From contig QEYB01001046.1 of assembly GCA_017562135.1 (NCBI GenBank), positions 5,270,001 through 5,334,000 on the forward strand: a DNA stretch of 64,000 bases, read 5' to 3'. This stretch comes from Dipylidium caninum (taxonomy: Eukaryota > Platyhelminthes > Cestoda > Cyclophyllidea > Dipylidiidae). The number at the start of each line of letters is the position of its first letter. The stretch's first letter is position 1. A program made the position numbers and the translations under genes. Positions 37,093-49,846 of this stretch are shown here, piece after piece. The notes beneath the pieces were generated by a model. That model saw only the letters and a list, made by a program, of their open reading frames with translations. It did not search any database and was not told where the DNA came from.

Positions 37093-37317
37093 CGTGAAAG
37101 GCAGGCAGCGAACGCTCGACCCTTCGTTATACGCCGCCCGGACACGTTACAAATAAAACAAACAAGATAATTCAAACAACCCCCTAAAGTTATTATATTT
37201 ATCTTTTTAAAATTCATTTAAAATCATGAAATAAATTTATTTTTATATTTGCCACTTTAGTAAAATTTAAATCAGATTATAACCTTGCTGATTGCCCCGG
37301 GTAGCGCGGCATTGAAA
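37093..37317. promoter_or_regulatory. Bidirectional promoter region of CRNKL1 (-) and NDUFS8 (+)
   Basis: Only 225 nt separate the two divergent start codons. The half nearest NDUFS8 is very AT-rich and the half nearest CRNKL1 is G/C-richer. Both promoters and both 5'UTRs must fit here. Confidence 0.65.
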
Positions 37318-38086
37318 ATGTTGGCACTTGCCCGTTTTCAGGCTTTGCCCCCCTTGTCGATGGTTGCTCGATGCCTCCTTCATTCTTCCACCCACTGTGC
37401 ACATTACAAAATTGTTTCGAAACCGTCTGACGGCGATTCGGTGTCAGAAGCCGTCGATACCCTTGCACGCAAGCTTTTGTTGACTGAAATCCTTAAGGGA
37501 TTTGGTATCACTTTGGGGTACATGTTAAAGGAACCCGCGACGATCAACTACCCCTTTGAAAAAGGCCCTCTTAGCCCACGTTTCCGCGGGGAACACGCAC
37601 TTAGACGTTATGCCAGTGGAGAGGAGCGGTGTATTGCTTGTAAGTTATGCGAAGCTATTTGCCCTGCCCAAGCGATAACAATTGAAGCCGAACCTCGAGA
37701 AGACGGTAGTCGTCGTACTACCCGCTACGACATAGATATGACCAAATGCATATACTGTGGTTTTTGTCAGGAAGCCTGCCCTGTTGATGCCATTGTTGAG
37801 GTAAGTTTCGAGAAATGTTTAAATATGATCGGCAACCGTAGTTAGTTTTGCTGTTTTCTGGCAGCACACCTTATTTCAGTCATCGTTCAGTGCTCTGTCA
37901 TATTTGAGCTTGTCAGATATTGTGGACTGAGGTCTTTTTGTAAAATTATTGTAGGGTCCTAATTTTGAATTTTCAACGGAAACTCATGAAGAACTTATGT
38001 ATAATAAAGAAAAGTTGCTCGAAAATGGTGACCGATGGGAAGTTGAAATTGCTGCGAATATTAGCGCTGACTATCTTTACCGATAA
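37318..38086 (+). CDS. NDUFS8: NDUFS8, complex I 23-kDa (TYKY) iron-sulfur subunit
   Basis: NDUFS8 is the matrix-arm subunit of mitochondrial complex I that carries clusters N6a and N6b on the electron path to ubiquinone. Exons 37318-37800 and 37955-38086 join in phase 0 to 204 residues (human: 210). The N terminus ([20 protein letters not shown]) is basic and amphipathic, as expected of a mitochondrial targeting peptide. The conserved core [20 protein letters not shown] is followed by two ferredoxin motifs, [12 protein letters not shown] from residue 105 and [12 protein letters not shown] from residue 144, with all eight cluster cysteines present. The last exon gives the family C terminus ([20 protein letters not shown]). 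ATG 37318 is chosen because the frame upstream has no nearer ATG and the targeting peptide starts there. Confidence 0.98.
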
Positions 38087-41000
38087 CTCTCCTGTATGTT
38101 TTTTTTTTTGAATATGAACGGCATATTCTTGGCAATATGCCTCGTAGTTTGTAGAAATAATACGGTTCGCGCAAACTGTCAACTCTTTACTAAGCTTGGG
38201 ATACTTATATTCTTGACGTTTTGACGTATTTGCGCCGCTTTAACCTTCTAAGTGTAATCATTCTATTACGGCATATCGCACTTTTGTTGCCTCCGCACGG
38301 CTCTTTTTGCTTTAATGGTACTTCTCACACGTTGTTACTGATGTATTTAAAGTAAATATTCTCTCTCGCAACTATTAATCCAAGAGGCTATGTGGAAGGC
38401 GACCTGTTTTTTGAATTTGACTGAAGGCAGGTTATATGACTTGCGGTTTGTCCTCCATAATCCTTCGGCCTTACTTTGTTAAGGTCGAATTCGTGGGCCT
38501 GGAGTTCTCGTGAGCTTCTGATGTGCTGTTTGTGGGACTAAGTTTGCTGAGTTAAAAAGCTGAACATTAGTTGTTGGTGCATTACGAAAACATCGTTACC
38601 GGGTTTAAATAGAGGCTTTTGCTATGAACGCTCATTAGACAACGTTATTTAAGAAGTAGTCATTATTTTTTCTTCAAAATAGTTTATACTGCGGCGACAG
38701 TGATTTTTCTAAAAAGACGCAGAATATTATTGGGATCCCCTGGTGGTTTTTGCGCTTCCTTTAAGGCCACTTCATATAATCCACTGTCAGGTCTGGAGAT
38801 TTTGTTTAATCCGAAAGATCCGGTGCTTCAACCTACTAATTGCTCTCTCACACGCACACTATGTGTTTACCTTAGCCTTTGAGGATTTGTCGGGGAAAAC
38901 GGTATGGAAATTTGACTTTTTCCCGACTTTGGTAGTTTTAAAAGGCAATTTGCCTGCCCTAGTTATGATATCTAGAGCGCGATCTAGGTATCCTCATTTC
39001 AGCTCGAGCTTATTGGCTGATGTTTAGCGGTCCGACATAATCGGGAACAAGGCCCACTCTTAGGACAGTGTTCGTATTTACGTGGACACTTGATGTATGT
39101 AGCCCTTTTCTAACTGCTGGTTGGTGATTCACCACCCAATAGGATCTGGCTAGCATGGGCCTGACATTTTCAGCTATTTGCTCCGCCTTTGGGATTCTTG
39201 CAATTGTAACGGAGTGAAGATGATCGTAACGCCACAAATGAAAGTGTATGTCCCCCATTCATCCTAATATTCATGATGGATGTCGTTATTTCCGCCGTGA
39301 GTTACCTTTTATCTGTCTTGGATACCTCTGCCGCTGTGATCTTACTTTGACAGTAGTTGACAAATAGCCTGTTTCATCTCCATCTGTATTTGGGGAAGAA
39401 TGAACTTTAGACACATTCCACACACCAGGTTTTATGCTAGATTTACGCTTGGGTTACCCGATATTTTTAAGTTCTGTAAGTGCTATTGTGATCTCCTGTA
39501 AGGCCTATTTCGTGCTGGCTTCAATCATCATACTCCTTTTCGTCATAACTTCCAATCCATACTTTAGTAGATAGGATACCTCAAATCCAGCGTAATGTGG
39601 AATACGGGCAGGGTTGAAACCTCGTGAAAAGTGTATAAGCTGGTCGCCAAATTTTGGATTTCGGTTATTCACAGCAAGCTGCCGTATTCAACTCTCGCTT
39701 GGTCGCATTTTCGGGTAAATTACCGCTTATTGAAGAGATGCAGTGGTTTATGTTGCACTGGAGTCTCTCCTATTTACTCGCGCCTTCCCAAATCAAATTG
39801 TTGCTCCTTCCTCCGTTGTTGTCGTCATGAAAGGCCCATGTTACGCATAATTAGGATCATGATGCCTATGAGACGTGAATGCATCTTGTGTTGGAAGTAA
39901 TTCCCGATGACATGGCATGGCACTTGACTGACCGCGTTACCCCAAGTGAAGACGATTCTATTCCTCACTCGTCATGAGCATTGAGTTCGTCGGGTAGCGC
40001 TGAGGAAGTGACAGACTCTACCATCACATGTAGAACGCGCAAAAAATTACGTATTATTTTCTGTCATACAGTGGCCATCTCGAAGGAGAACTCCAATTGA
40101 CGTTCGTTTTTCCCTTTAACAAATATTCTTGACAATGTTAAACAGAAAGCAACATCAACAACAACTGAAATCTCAAACAAAATAATATCCTCTTTTCATA
40201 AAGTCAAGGACTATTAGTTCAATTGTTTTTTTCAGAAAATCCAACATTTCTTTCTTGGAGCATAAGCAGATCCGTTGCTGCGACATAATGCAACCCCCAC
40301 TACGTAGCATCGGCTAACTTCGTCTATCAAATTTTCACTTGCACCAGTTTTCCCTGCAGCGATCCCCTTTAGATCAAATCTATTTTAAGCCGTCTAAGCG
40401 GCGTGCTTGACGCCTCCCTTTAAAGCTTCTTTACCTCAGTTGATCTTGGAACCGTCGTCTCCGTTCGACCAACTCCCGCCCTTTAAATTTTTTCTCTCTC
40501 TAAATATGACAGCATGCTCAGTTGGGAACAACTACTTTTGCGATTGTTCGAATTTATCATATACTTTAGTTATGGGCATCATATTGGAAGGGGCTTGTTG
40601 ATTACCGGTGGGGCGGTGATCCACGAGCATTTCATAGCGTGCTCGCAAAGGTGTAGTACCCATTTTACAGCCAATTTCGACATTGACAACTGATAGTTAT
40701 ACCTTTTTCTGGTAACCTCTACGTAAAAGTCTTCGCCTATGATATGCACAAAGAATTAATCTTGATATCCCAGAAGACAATCACCTGCTATGTAAAAAGC
40801 GTTTTCCATAAAACTTTTTGACCAAAATCTGCTACAGCGCCTACTGCCTTTCCTTGACTCATTAAGCGTCTACATGCCCCCACTAAAGCATTTAAGTTCA
40901 GTCGAGTTTTCGTCCGACGCCGTTATTCACGAGCATCCGTGACGCGCGCGGTTTGCAATGTGCCACCGCCGCAACCTCGCAGGTCCAACCTGATTGGTTG

Positions 41001-44000
41001 GTTATTCAACGGCACCGGATACACGGGCGTTCAGGCGGCCTCCTCCCTCGTCCATGCTTTGTTTTGGCAGGCCGAAGTGAGTGCAGCCCCATCTACTCGT
41101 GTGCGTGTGCTGACATCACGTGACTGAGTGAGCGATTCGATGGAGCAAAGCAAATTTACGTTATGGTTAGCAGGAGGACGCACATTTTTGGGAGAAAAGT
41201 AAACGAGATGCCCAGTATGGGAAATATCGTTTATATCGCGTCGCAACCGACCATAGAGATAACAGTTAGAATCCCTATTTCTTTACAAGGAAGAAGAATT
41301 TTAGGACAGGGAACCCCTCGAGGTGGGGAGTTAGCCTCTTTCGAAATCCGTTTCAAGACCAAGTCTGTGCCGAAACACACTCATCTACTTTACTGGCCCT
41401 AAGTAGCCTGTGATTCCACTAAATTCGTTTAAAAACAACAGCCTACAAATTCTATTTGCTTCCGAGAAAAACGCCATCGGTTGACTTCGCCATAAGCAAA
41501 GGACATTTTCATCGGCAAAAATAAGGCAACAAAGCAACGTAATTGGGACAAAACTGTCCCGTCCCCCGACAGGCAGTTCATGGCACTGGTCTGAAGGAGT
41601 TCGAGCCCACCCACGAGCTGTGACAAGGCCGAATCTGTTGCTCACGCGACGATTGGTTGATTCTCTCTGCTACGAGATGGCCGATTGGAAATCAAGCGGG
41701 ATTGTAATGACCAATCAAGAGGCGCGGAGGCCCAGGGCTGCCTTCCGGTTCGTCAAGGGGCATGGCAACACGGCATCGCATTGGCACTGCCACCTTCGCC
41801 CCGGCCTATCGGTCCGCAGAGGCTGGTGAATTTATGGCTTTTTGTCGCGACGCGAGGGGTTGTAGCGTTGTCCATTTACCGCAAGAGTACTCCCAAACAA
41901 GGCGAAAAAATTCACGAGTCCGTAACTTGGAGTAATTTAATGTCATCCTTTGGAGGGTCTTGTTCGCGCCTCTCATCGGCAAACCTCAGCTTCAGGAATT
42001 CACGAAGAGGTTCATCCCATGCCAACCTTTCTGAGGAAAAGGGATCCGTGAGTGTTTCTTAGACTCTTTGGGATTTTTTTGCTCACATTTCAGACCAGAT
42101 CTCATAGCTCTTCTAGCTCTTGATTGCATTGGTGAACCAAATTAAACTTGTCGAAGCGGCTCAAATAGCCTTAGAACAACCCGATTGTTTTAGTGACACA
42201 ACTCTTTTTCAGGAGACACATTTTCTCCAAAAACTAGAAAGCACATAATCTATGAGATCCTGTACATAATTTTTTTTCAAACATACCTCGACTTGGACTG
42301 CACTTGCCGCTGTGGGCAGGCGAGTGTTCGCCACTTACGGTTAAAGGTAAGGGGAGACTGACCGAGGAAATTCATGTTAACACAATCAACTAATGGTCTT
42401 TTTGCATCCCCACTAAACCATCCGTTAAATAAAATTAACTGAGTAAATATTATCCTGTCTGCTTGGAGGACGTTTTTGTTGTGCATCGGTGGGGAATTTG
42501 TTGCACGAGGCACATATGGCCTCGTCTTTGCGAAATTTGTCTTACTTTCTCCACAAAATGGGCGAGCCCCTCTGTTGCGCAATTCTGCTCACTCGGCCTT
42601 CCCCCGTCAACGCCGTCAATTTTTCCCCTTTCATCTGAAAGTTTGTAGCTAATCGCTTATTGTAGACTCTACGCTCTATTATCCCACACTTACCACTTAT
42701 TTAATGTTAAAAGAAGTTAAGTGCTTGTACAACGCGGGTGGATATTTCTCTCTTTCTCTCTTACCACCTTTAACGTTTAGACCATAAAGGGTGATAGGTG
42801 ATGAGCTGATAGCGATCTCGTGGAACACTCGGTCTTACAAAGCTTTCTGGTACTTCATGAAGAGTAGCCCCAACTTAGACATCTCGGTTCTTCCCCAGTG
42901 TTCTCTTTGAATTCTGTTGGCTGCCACCATCACTTGGCGTCGTCCGATCATCTACTTGGTAAAACACGCCTCTTTCTCCTGTCTGGGAAGGCCTGAAATG
43001 ACGGCTGCACACCTTCGAGGCAAGAATCGTTTTCATAGTGGTCGCTTTCTGCGCTTTCTAAGTCGCCTTCTCCCTTGGTCCGAGAGAGTCTGGCGAATGA
43101 CCACGTTTAAGTTTGCCCTTAAGCGTCTTTAGATTAGCACCACATTGCAAACACTGCTTAGCTTCCGTGAAAGATAAGATGGTCGAACTGTCGCGTGACT
43201 CTATTTATTTAACCTCACATTTCCATCCGCTTGTTTTCTGACCTTAAGTCTTCCTCCACACCGCCCCGTTATCGCATTCCTAATTTTGCCTACAGATTTC
43301 AATTTAATGTTAACCATTAAAATGCTTTCATTTCTCTGAACAACTCCAAAAATTAGGGGACCCAAATATTTGCGTAAATTATTAGCCATTATTATGGGCA
43401 CCGTTTGTTACAGCTCCCGTGGGAATTAGGTCCCTATTGAGACACGCCAGTTGCGTGGAGTTGCCCCACCGCACCGGACAACTCGGCACTCGGTGCGCCT
43501 GCGCTCCGCGTCCTCTCCTGAGCTGAACCCGACTCGGGCTGCATTACGTTAGGGGGACCATTGTTTTTAATGGGGCTGTTCATTCAAGTTGCCTGGCTGG
43601 TATGGTCGACGGGGATCCTCGCGCATCAACTCTTTCGTCGTGATCGTCTCGAGGACAGGTTTCGGATGTCCCTGTTTTCAAGTAATCGGTGGGTAGGTTT
43701 ATTGTGACGTAAGCGAATTCACCAATTGCGCAACCCCTGCAACCGTGCCCAGGAAAGAGGCGTGGGACGCCGACGCCGAGGCAGGACGATGCCCCCCGTC
43801 CCGTCTAGGACTTTTTCCGACAAGACGTTTAAAACAGTTGGAAAACCCACTTCACTCACTTCCAAAAGACCGTCTTCACTGCTACTTCTTGACATTTAAC
43901 CGGCAGCTGTATCATATTTTGCACCTCAAGCACTGGTCTCGGTAATTTTGACCCGTGGGGGGGGGGGGGAAGCCGTGGATAACTCGAGCTCCTACTTCAT

Positions 44001-45075
44001 CTTTCACAAGCCCATCTCTGTCATTGCTTTATTGGCGTTCTTCAGGGAAGCAAATTTCAGCTCTTCCGATTAATTCGACATCTGAACGTCTACGGAATGT
44101 GCTCGATTGCCTGTGCCACCCTGTCTGCGTCCGCAGCACACATGTTCGCTTCTCAAATAAGCCGGCATTTTCTTAGCCGAGTTTCCAGTTAAATGACGGA
44201 AAGCGGTTTAAGTGTTACTGCTTGGTGTGTGTCTTAGACGCATCTGCACCGTTTATGGGTCGCCGAATGGCAGGAGTCGAGTCATCTGCGAAGGGCGGAG
44301 ATACTCCCACCTCGTTGCCGCATCCACTCAGCAGCCCTTTCCATTCGCCGCGAGATTCCTCCTCAAAGTTACGTTCTGCGTATGGGGCGACTATACACAT
44401 TTTAGCTGCCCGAAGATCAACAGTTACTTTGTTTTTTTTTTCTCTTAAAAACTAACTGGTATTTTAGTCTTACATTCGCCTCGGTGGCCCATGTCCACGA
44501 GGTCTTTTTTTGGGTGGAGGTTTGATGCTTAGACTTTGACCTTTTCGTATATTCACTGTACTTGTAGGCAGAGCTTCGAAATGGCAAAACATCGTCTTGA
44601 AGTAAACATCAGTGAAGTATTTCGCCAATGTTCACGATGATCTTTAAATGGTGAGGAATTGTGCAAGCCTTGTGAAAGTCAAACCCAGTTTTGCTTGGGT
44701 TCCTTGTTCATTTGAGTAAATAAGAAGTTGTCGTAGAGTGGAGAAGCATTTATTCATCACTTTCACCAACACCGATAGGCGCCCAGCCTCAATTTTTGCC
44801 TTGATTGGCGGGCAGGACCGTTCGGCTTGGTGCTTTGTTTGTCCCCCTTTCTGAAGTCAGGGTAATATTCTCAATGCTGGGATGCGTGACAGCTTTCACC
44901 TATCAACCTCCTGCTGGTATGACGTTTAGCCCCCTGATAGGGCACAGCGACACTCGAATATCGCGCCTCGGTTATGTGGTAACTTTTTTTTGCGAAACTC
45001 ACCAAATTTGGCTGACGTGGTCTCTACGCCGCTTTGTGTTCGCCTCCCCGTCGAATGAGTAATTCGCCGCGCCCG

Positions 45076-45112
<37 letters not shown>

Positions 45113-45120
45113 ACAGGTAG
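38087..45120. other. Long sparse region with no firmly supported gene
   Basis: No family-level match was found. Protein-like open segments occur on the + strand near 40938-41070 (ending with a GTGAGT donor-like site), 41850-42050 (Ser-rich) and 44220-44430. They could be 5' exons of the RING gene or chance frames. There is a poly-G run near 43959-43970. The first kilobase would include the NDUFS8 3'UTR. Confidence 0.35.
45074..45113. repeat. (GTGC)n microsatellite
   Basis: About nine perfect GTGC units. The opposite strand reads as an Arg-Thr-His-Ala repeat in open frames, which is an artefact of the repeat. Confidence 0.92.
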
Positions 45121-45351
45121 TCTTCGCGCACATTATACCAGTTCGCGCCTGCCGCCGTCCTATCGATTGGCACTTGTGACGAAATCCAACTGACAAAGCT
45201 TCTGTCAACACTTCTATCCAACTTGGGCAGTGCAAATTCCAATCCTTCCAGCGAAGACCTCACTCGTCTGAGGGTTTTGGCTCGGCCGTTTATGTCGTCC
45301 GTTTTGACTCGGGATCTGGGCTTTATTAAGTCTGTAGCAAATGTCCAACCG
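45121..45351 (+). CDS. Possible upstream exon of the RING gene
   Basis: The frame is open from an acceptor-like CAGGTAG to a GTAATG donor and reads as ordinary protein (LTKLLSTLLSNLGSAN, LTRLRVLARPFMSSVLTRDL). It ends in phase 0, and the following exon at 45536 begins in phase 0 after a TTTATTTGTAG acceptor. I recognise no domain. If real, the RING would sit inside a longer protein; if not, translation starts at ATG 45587. Confidence 0.35.
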
Positions 45352-45535
45352 GTAATGTCCTGCATGATTGCGACAGACGCATGCAAAGCAGACAGCGATC
45401 ACAAAGAAGTGCCGCAATTTTGGGCACTTTCCACCCACCATCATTTCCTTAGAACATGGAGGATAATCAGAAGACAAGTATACTAACAATTTCCTGATTA
45501 TGGACACATGCATGGCCATTTGCATTTATTTGTAG

Positions 45536-47542
45536 GCGAAAACATCATCCCGCGTTAGGGTGATAAACCTCAAGCCCTTGGAGGACATGGTCGTCTGTCC
45601 GATCGACCTTAATTTCCTTGATGATCCACGTCTCCTTCCTTGCGGTCACGTGTTTTGCTGTCAATGTCTCGATTCCTACATTCTCCAAATCCTCTCCCGC
45701 CCCCAGAGAGGAGGCACCCCCGGCCGTCCACAACTCCCCTGTCCCATCTGCCGCGCCTTGCACGAAATACCGGAGTCGAGAACTGCACTTGACTACCCCA
45801 AGTCGTTCAACCACAATATGATCCTCGAATACATCCGCAATCAAGCCTTCGGAGTGGAATCTAGCGAATCTGGAACGTGTAGTGGCGGTCCCAGTTCGGC
45901 GCGCAGCAGCTTCCACAATACCTCCCCCATGGGTCGTCGGAAAGCCTCACTGCATCTCACCTCCGATGCGCTTAATAACCTCGTCGCTGACATCGTGGCT
46001 TTAAAGCGAAAAAAAAGCAACACTGTCTTGAATATGGCACAATTACTTCTTGAAGTGCAGAAGTTGGCCGACTCGGCAGAATTCAAAAAGTGCCAACAAG
46101 ACACGCGGCAGTCAGAGAGTCAGCGAGCTCCTCTCAATCTACCAGAGCCAGAACTCGTTGAACCTTCGGCACCCCCAGCACCGCCTTCGCCGGCGGAGGC
46201 GAGAAGAGCTACTCCGCCAAGAAGACGGAGGAATGATTTTCCACGAAGGAGCAGTAATGGGCGATTCCATTCGGCTGCCAGCCATGCTCTCGGTACTGGA
46301 CCGTGTCGAGCGGATCTCAATCGGACAAGTTACTCCAATTACCGTGAACTCTTGACCGCTCGGACGCTGATGGTGAGAAATTCCGATTATGTTTGCCTTC
46401 GAAAGACTCTTGGACAATGTAATAGTCTGCCACGAGAAACGGTTCCCCACGTCGGCATGCATTTACTACCGAACCAGTCGAAAACTCATATAGTACAGTA
46501 CACAGTCGGCCCCGATGGGTCTAATGACGTGCTTCATTTATGGCGGAAGAGGGTACCAATTCATCCTGGTCGAGAGAATTTTACCATTTCTGGAGGCTTG
46601 GGAAAGGCACTAGACAAAATTTCTGATTCAGTGGTGTGGCAACGTTGGAGCCTCGAAAACATCTCTGACATGGGAAAACTCGAGGTTCAATACATTCGCT
46701 TCTTCAAAAATCGCATCTACATGACGGTGATTGTTCGGCAGCCCGGCGACAGAATGGGGGTGCCCGTGGATACTGCTATTTCGGCCGACCTCATCGACCC
46801 AGGCTTGGTGGTTTGCTGCTCTCTCCCAGATCCGAATGTCAAGAGTGTCTCTGACGAGCTCGAGTCTGATACCCATAAATTCAACATTGTTGCCGTCTCC
46901 AGCATCTTCCTCCGAGACGCGGTGGGTATGGCTCTGCCAGAACGTCCCACAGTGGCAGGTTTGGACATTGACCGAGTTACTGGTGCCGTCTATGTTGCCC
47001 TTTGCGCCAATGCCATGGTCTGTCGTCTCAATCCGGACGACCTGAAATTAGTTGAGAGAGAATGGTTTCTAAATAATCCCCAACTCTCCCCGTCTTTCCT
47101 CTGCATTGCCAGACACGAAAACGAAGTGTGGGCGAGTTGTCCCCTAGACGATAAGGTTTTCATTCTCGACCTCAGTACTGATACATTCAAACAGTTTACC
47201 CCCAGTATCATGTTTAACATTGTGCCCTCACATATCATCTGCACTACCGACGAGCGTATAATGTTGTTGGATAAGAAATGGTCCAGAATCTACTGGCTCA
47301 GACGCGTTCAGCAGAGCATTTGCAGTCAACGTATCGACCACAAAATGAAGGAGAGGAAGAAGCGCGGAATCGACATAATTCAGCCCGTTGATGACACTTC
47401 GCTACTTGATGTCCTGGCAACCTCGAGGACTAACCGCTTCTGCGGGGGAATAATGTGTGCCGACAAGAAGGGAGCCTACCTAATCTACCCCCGTAAGGTG
47501 CTCAGCAAGTCCAATTCCACTAGGGTAATTTGCTGTTGGTAG
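45536..47542 (+). CDS. RING-type E3 ligase-like protein with propeller-like C terminus
   Basis: Probably a ubiquitin ligase. From ATG 45587 the frame encodes 651 residues without an intron; the exon itself may begin at 45536 after a good acceptor. Numbering from ATG 45587, residues 4-55 form a C3HC4-like RING: C4, D7, C19-x-H21, C24, C27, C52, C55. The second ligand, normally Cys, is Asp (CPID). Next is a Ser-rich linker, a helical stretch (LNNLVADIVALKRK to LLLEVQKLAD) in the place of a TRIM coiled coil, then a Pro/Arg-rich stretch. No B-box cysteine/histidine cluster is visible. The C-terminal ~350 residues contain repeated beta-rich units (AGLDIDRVTGAVYVAL, NEVWASCPLDDKVFILDL, IICTTDERIMLLDKKWSRIYW) suggestive of an NHL/WD-like propeller. 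Overall it resembles a TRIM-NHL relative without B-boxes. The exact orthologue is not recognised. Confidence 0.78.
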   Translation, partial: AKTSSRVRVINLKPLEDMVVCPIDLNFLDDPRLLPCGHVFCCQCLDSYILQILSRPQRGGTPGRPQLPCPICRALHEIPESRTALDYPKSFNHNMILEYIRNQAFGVESSESGTCSGGPSSARSSFHNTSPMGRRKASLHLTSDALNNLVADIVALKRKKSNTVLNMAQLLLEVQKLADSAEFKKCQQDTRQSESQRAPLNLPEPELVEPSAPPAPPSPAEARRATPPRRRRNDFPRRSSNGRFHSAASHALGTGPCRADLNRTSYSNYRELLTARTLMVRNSDYVCLRKTLGQCNSLPRETVPHVGMHLLPNQSKTHIVQYTVGPDGSNDVLHLWRKRVPIHPGRENFTISGGLGKALDKISDSVVWQRWSLENISDMGKLEVQYIRFFKNRIYMTVIVRQPGDRMGVPVDTAISADLIDPGLVVCCSLPDPNVKSVSDELESDTHKFNIVAVSSIFLRDAVGMALPERPTVAGLDIDRVTGAVYVALCANAMVCRLNPDDLKLVEREWFLNNPQLSPSFLCIARHENEVWASCPLDDKVFILDLSTDTFKQFTPSIMFNIVPSHIICTTDERIMLLDKKWSRIYWLRRVQQSICSQRIDHKMKERKKRGIDIIQPVDDTSLLDVLATSRTNRFCGGIMCADKKGAYLIYPRKVLSKSNSTRVICCW

Positions 47543-49846
47543 AAGAAAGACTCGGCCGCCTTCTCTGCTTTCTCCCCTGCCTCGTACTGCCGACGAAGTC
47601 CAAACACCGTCTGTCCTAATCAGGTACTGCCCCCCTTGACGCATCGTCTATATTAACTTACGAGGAAATACGTGTATTAATATATGTAACCTCTACTCAT
47701 GTGTCGTCCAGCTAGGCGCAATTGAAACAAGTACCTCGCTCTGTATACTCGGTTTACTGATATTGAGAAAAGCATTTGCTCTCATCATTGCTTCCTCAGG
47801 CTTTTGCGAAATAACCAAATAGCGATGGCCACGGTCGGGAGGACTGAGAAGCACAAATGATGATCGAGCATATTTGACATATATTTTTAGTGCAGTGACG
47901 TCCCCTGTTTCGGGCGATTTTCTTATCCTCGGGGGGATTTTGTTCCGATTACTGCGTTAGGTAACAAATGGACTGTAACGAAAACTGGGAGGTGATTTTG
48001 TTTTGCCTCCTAAATTGTTGATGGTGTTACGGTGTATAATCCTGGTGGATCTACATGTCGGTTCCCATTCTCAGGCAAGACAAATGGAGTTCGTCTAAGA
48101 TCGGAAAATTTGGACGAATTTGGTAGCAACGGTCTCGCATTGAATAACGGAAAATTGCGGTGAATTTCGAGCGGTTTTACAATGTGCTTCAGAGTCACGT
48201 GAGCTTTGGCCATCGTCTTCCTCTAATGTCAATCTGAGGCTTCTACCCCCCTCCTCCAAACTTGTAAAATGGTTTTACATCTTCAGAAACTTGAACCTAA
48301 TATTGAACTCTTAGTGAACATTTTTATTTTCAAGCCGCCCAACGATCAGTGTTTAAAACCTCATTTGAAGTCCTCAAAAATCCTCAGCTTTTTGGTAACT
48401 GTTTTATTGAGTGCGTTCTGTTTGCAGTTATAAACATTGTTGTCCTCAATTTTATTCTTCAAAGAGACCAGTACTTCAAAAAAGGTAATTGAAAGGAATT
48501 TTTGTTTGGTTCACCAAACAGACCGAGTGGTATTAAGGTATTTTTCATTGTAAATGACTTGTTGCTCAAAAAGAAACTTGGACATCTCAGCTTGGTGGGG
48601 GGTTGCTCCATTCATTCGGTCATATCAGGGACGATTTTCAGCGCAAGCGGCTTATGTCGATAGAGATTTTTTCTCCATGGTCACCGATAACCGAACTGGG
48701 GTAGTAGTAACGAAGAGCACCGGGAGGCGGGACGAATGTTGGTTTTAGCGAGCGCAGAACCTCCGACCTGATGCTAGGCCTCTTGGTCGTTCGTGCCGTA
48801 GAGATAATAGGATTGCGCTATGGCATGTGATGTTCTGAGTGCGTACTACATAGGGGTGGACCAGAAGCTAGAATCCAAGGCGTAGTAGGCCAGATCTGTA
48901 TATACAATAGAGGCGGCAATATCAATGCTTGCTATTTGTTTTAGATATTAAGGGCTATTTTTGGAATGGGGAGGCGAGTGAGGGTCTATTGCTCCGTTGG
49001 ATTTGTGCTACACATTTTAACGATATTGTACATGATTGGCGGGTTGGCCTGGGAGACTCGAGCCTCATTTTGGATGTTAGAAAATAATAACATATTAACC
49101 AATTATAGGGGTCTTTAAGCCAAATGCTTTCATTGCTTGGAAAATTAAATAGTAATGTTCGCACAAGTGACAAAAGTGGGCGAATGTAAGGCGGAAGGGA
49201 CATTAGGTGTTGCTGATATTCTCCCCGTAATATACCCCCATAAAGGCTTTTTGGGATTTATTGTAAGTAAATACTTGTAATCTTTCGGGATAATACTAAG
49301 GTGGATTGATTGTCATCCGAGTAAATGATTAAATTTGATTAAATCATCAGGATTCCCGGCTCAATTAAAGGGGTGTGTCTTCGCGGACTATAGGCTGGTT
49401 TGGTATTTCTAAGCTTCGCACCCTCTGATTACAAGTTCCAAGGCCAAATATTTGTCGAGTTAACAGCTTTAATTTTTGTGACATGCGGCGATCGCTGCCC
49501 TTTACTTAATATCACGCGAATTTTCCTTAATTTACAGGTTATATACTTCTATAATTACAGTACTGTACATGTTATCCTTTCTCATTACTTTACGGTCTAT
49601 ACCCCTTTTTTATAGGGGCGCATTTTTTCTATTGTCATTTTTGTATTCTTAGATGAACTTTTTCCTAAATACATGGCCTTTCGGTAGACGTTTGAAAACA
49701 ATGCCGAATTTTTTTATAAAACCATCAATGTCTTACAAGCATTCAAAATGTTTTAAGATCCCACTTTTTGTTTCTTTATTTTAATGTATCATTTTTTTCA
49801 ACGTGCTATATTATCTCGCCTTCTTACGCACAGATATTACAGAATA
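47543..49846. other. Intergenic between RING gene and USB1
   Basis: No supported coding exon on either strand; frames are under about 85 codons and show no motifs. AT content rises toward USB1. The left end would hold the RING gene 3'UTR. Confidence 0.45.

Noticed and set aside
44926..45386. Minus-strand frames with Arg-Thr-His-Ala repeats
   Set aside because: They are only the translation of the GTGC microsatellite and its flanks.
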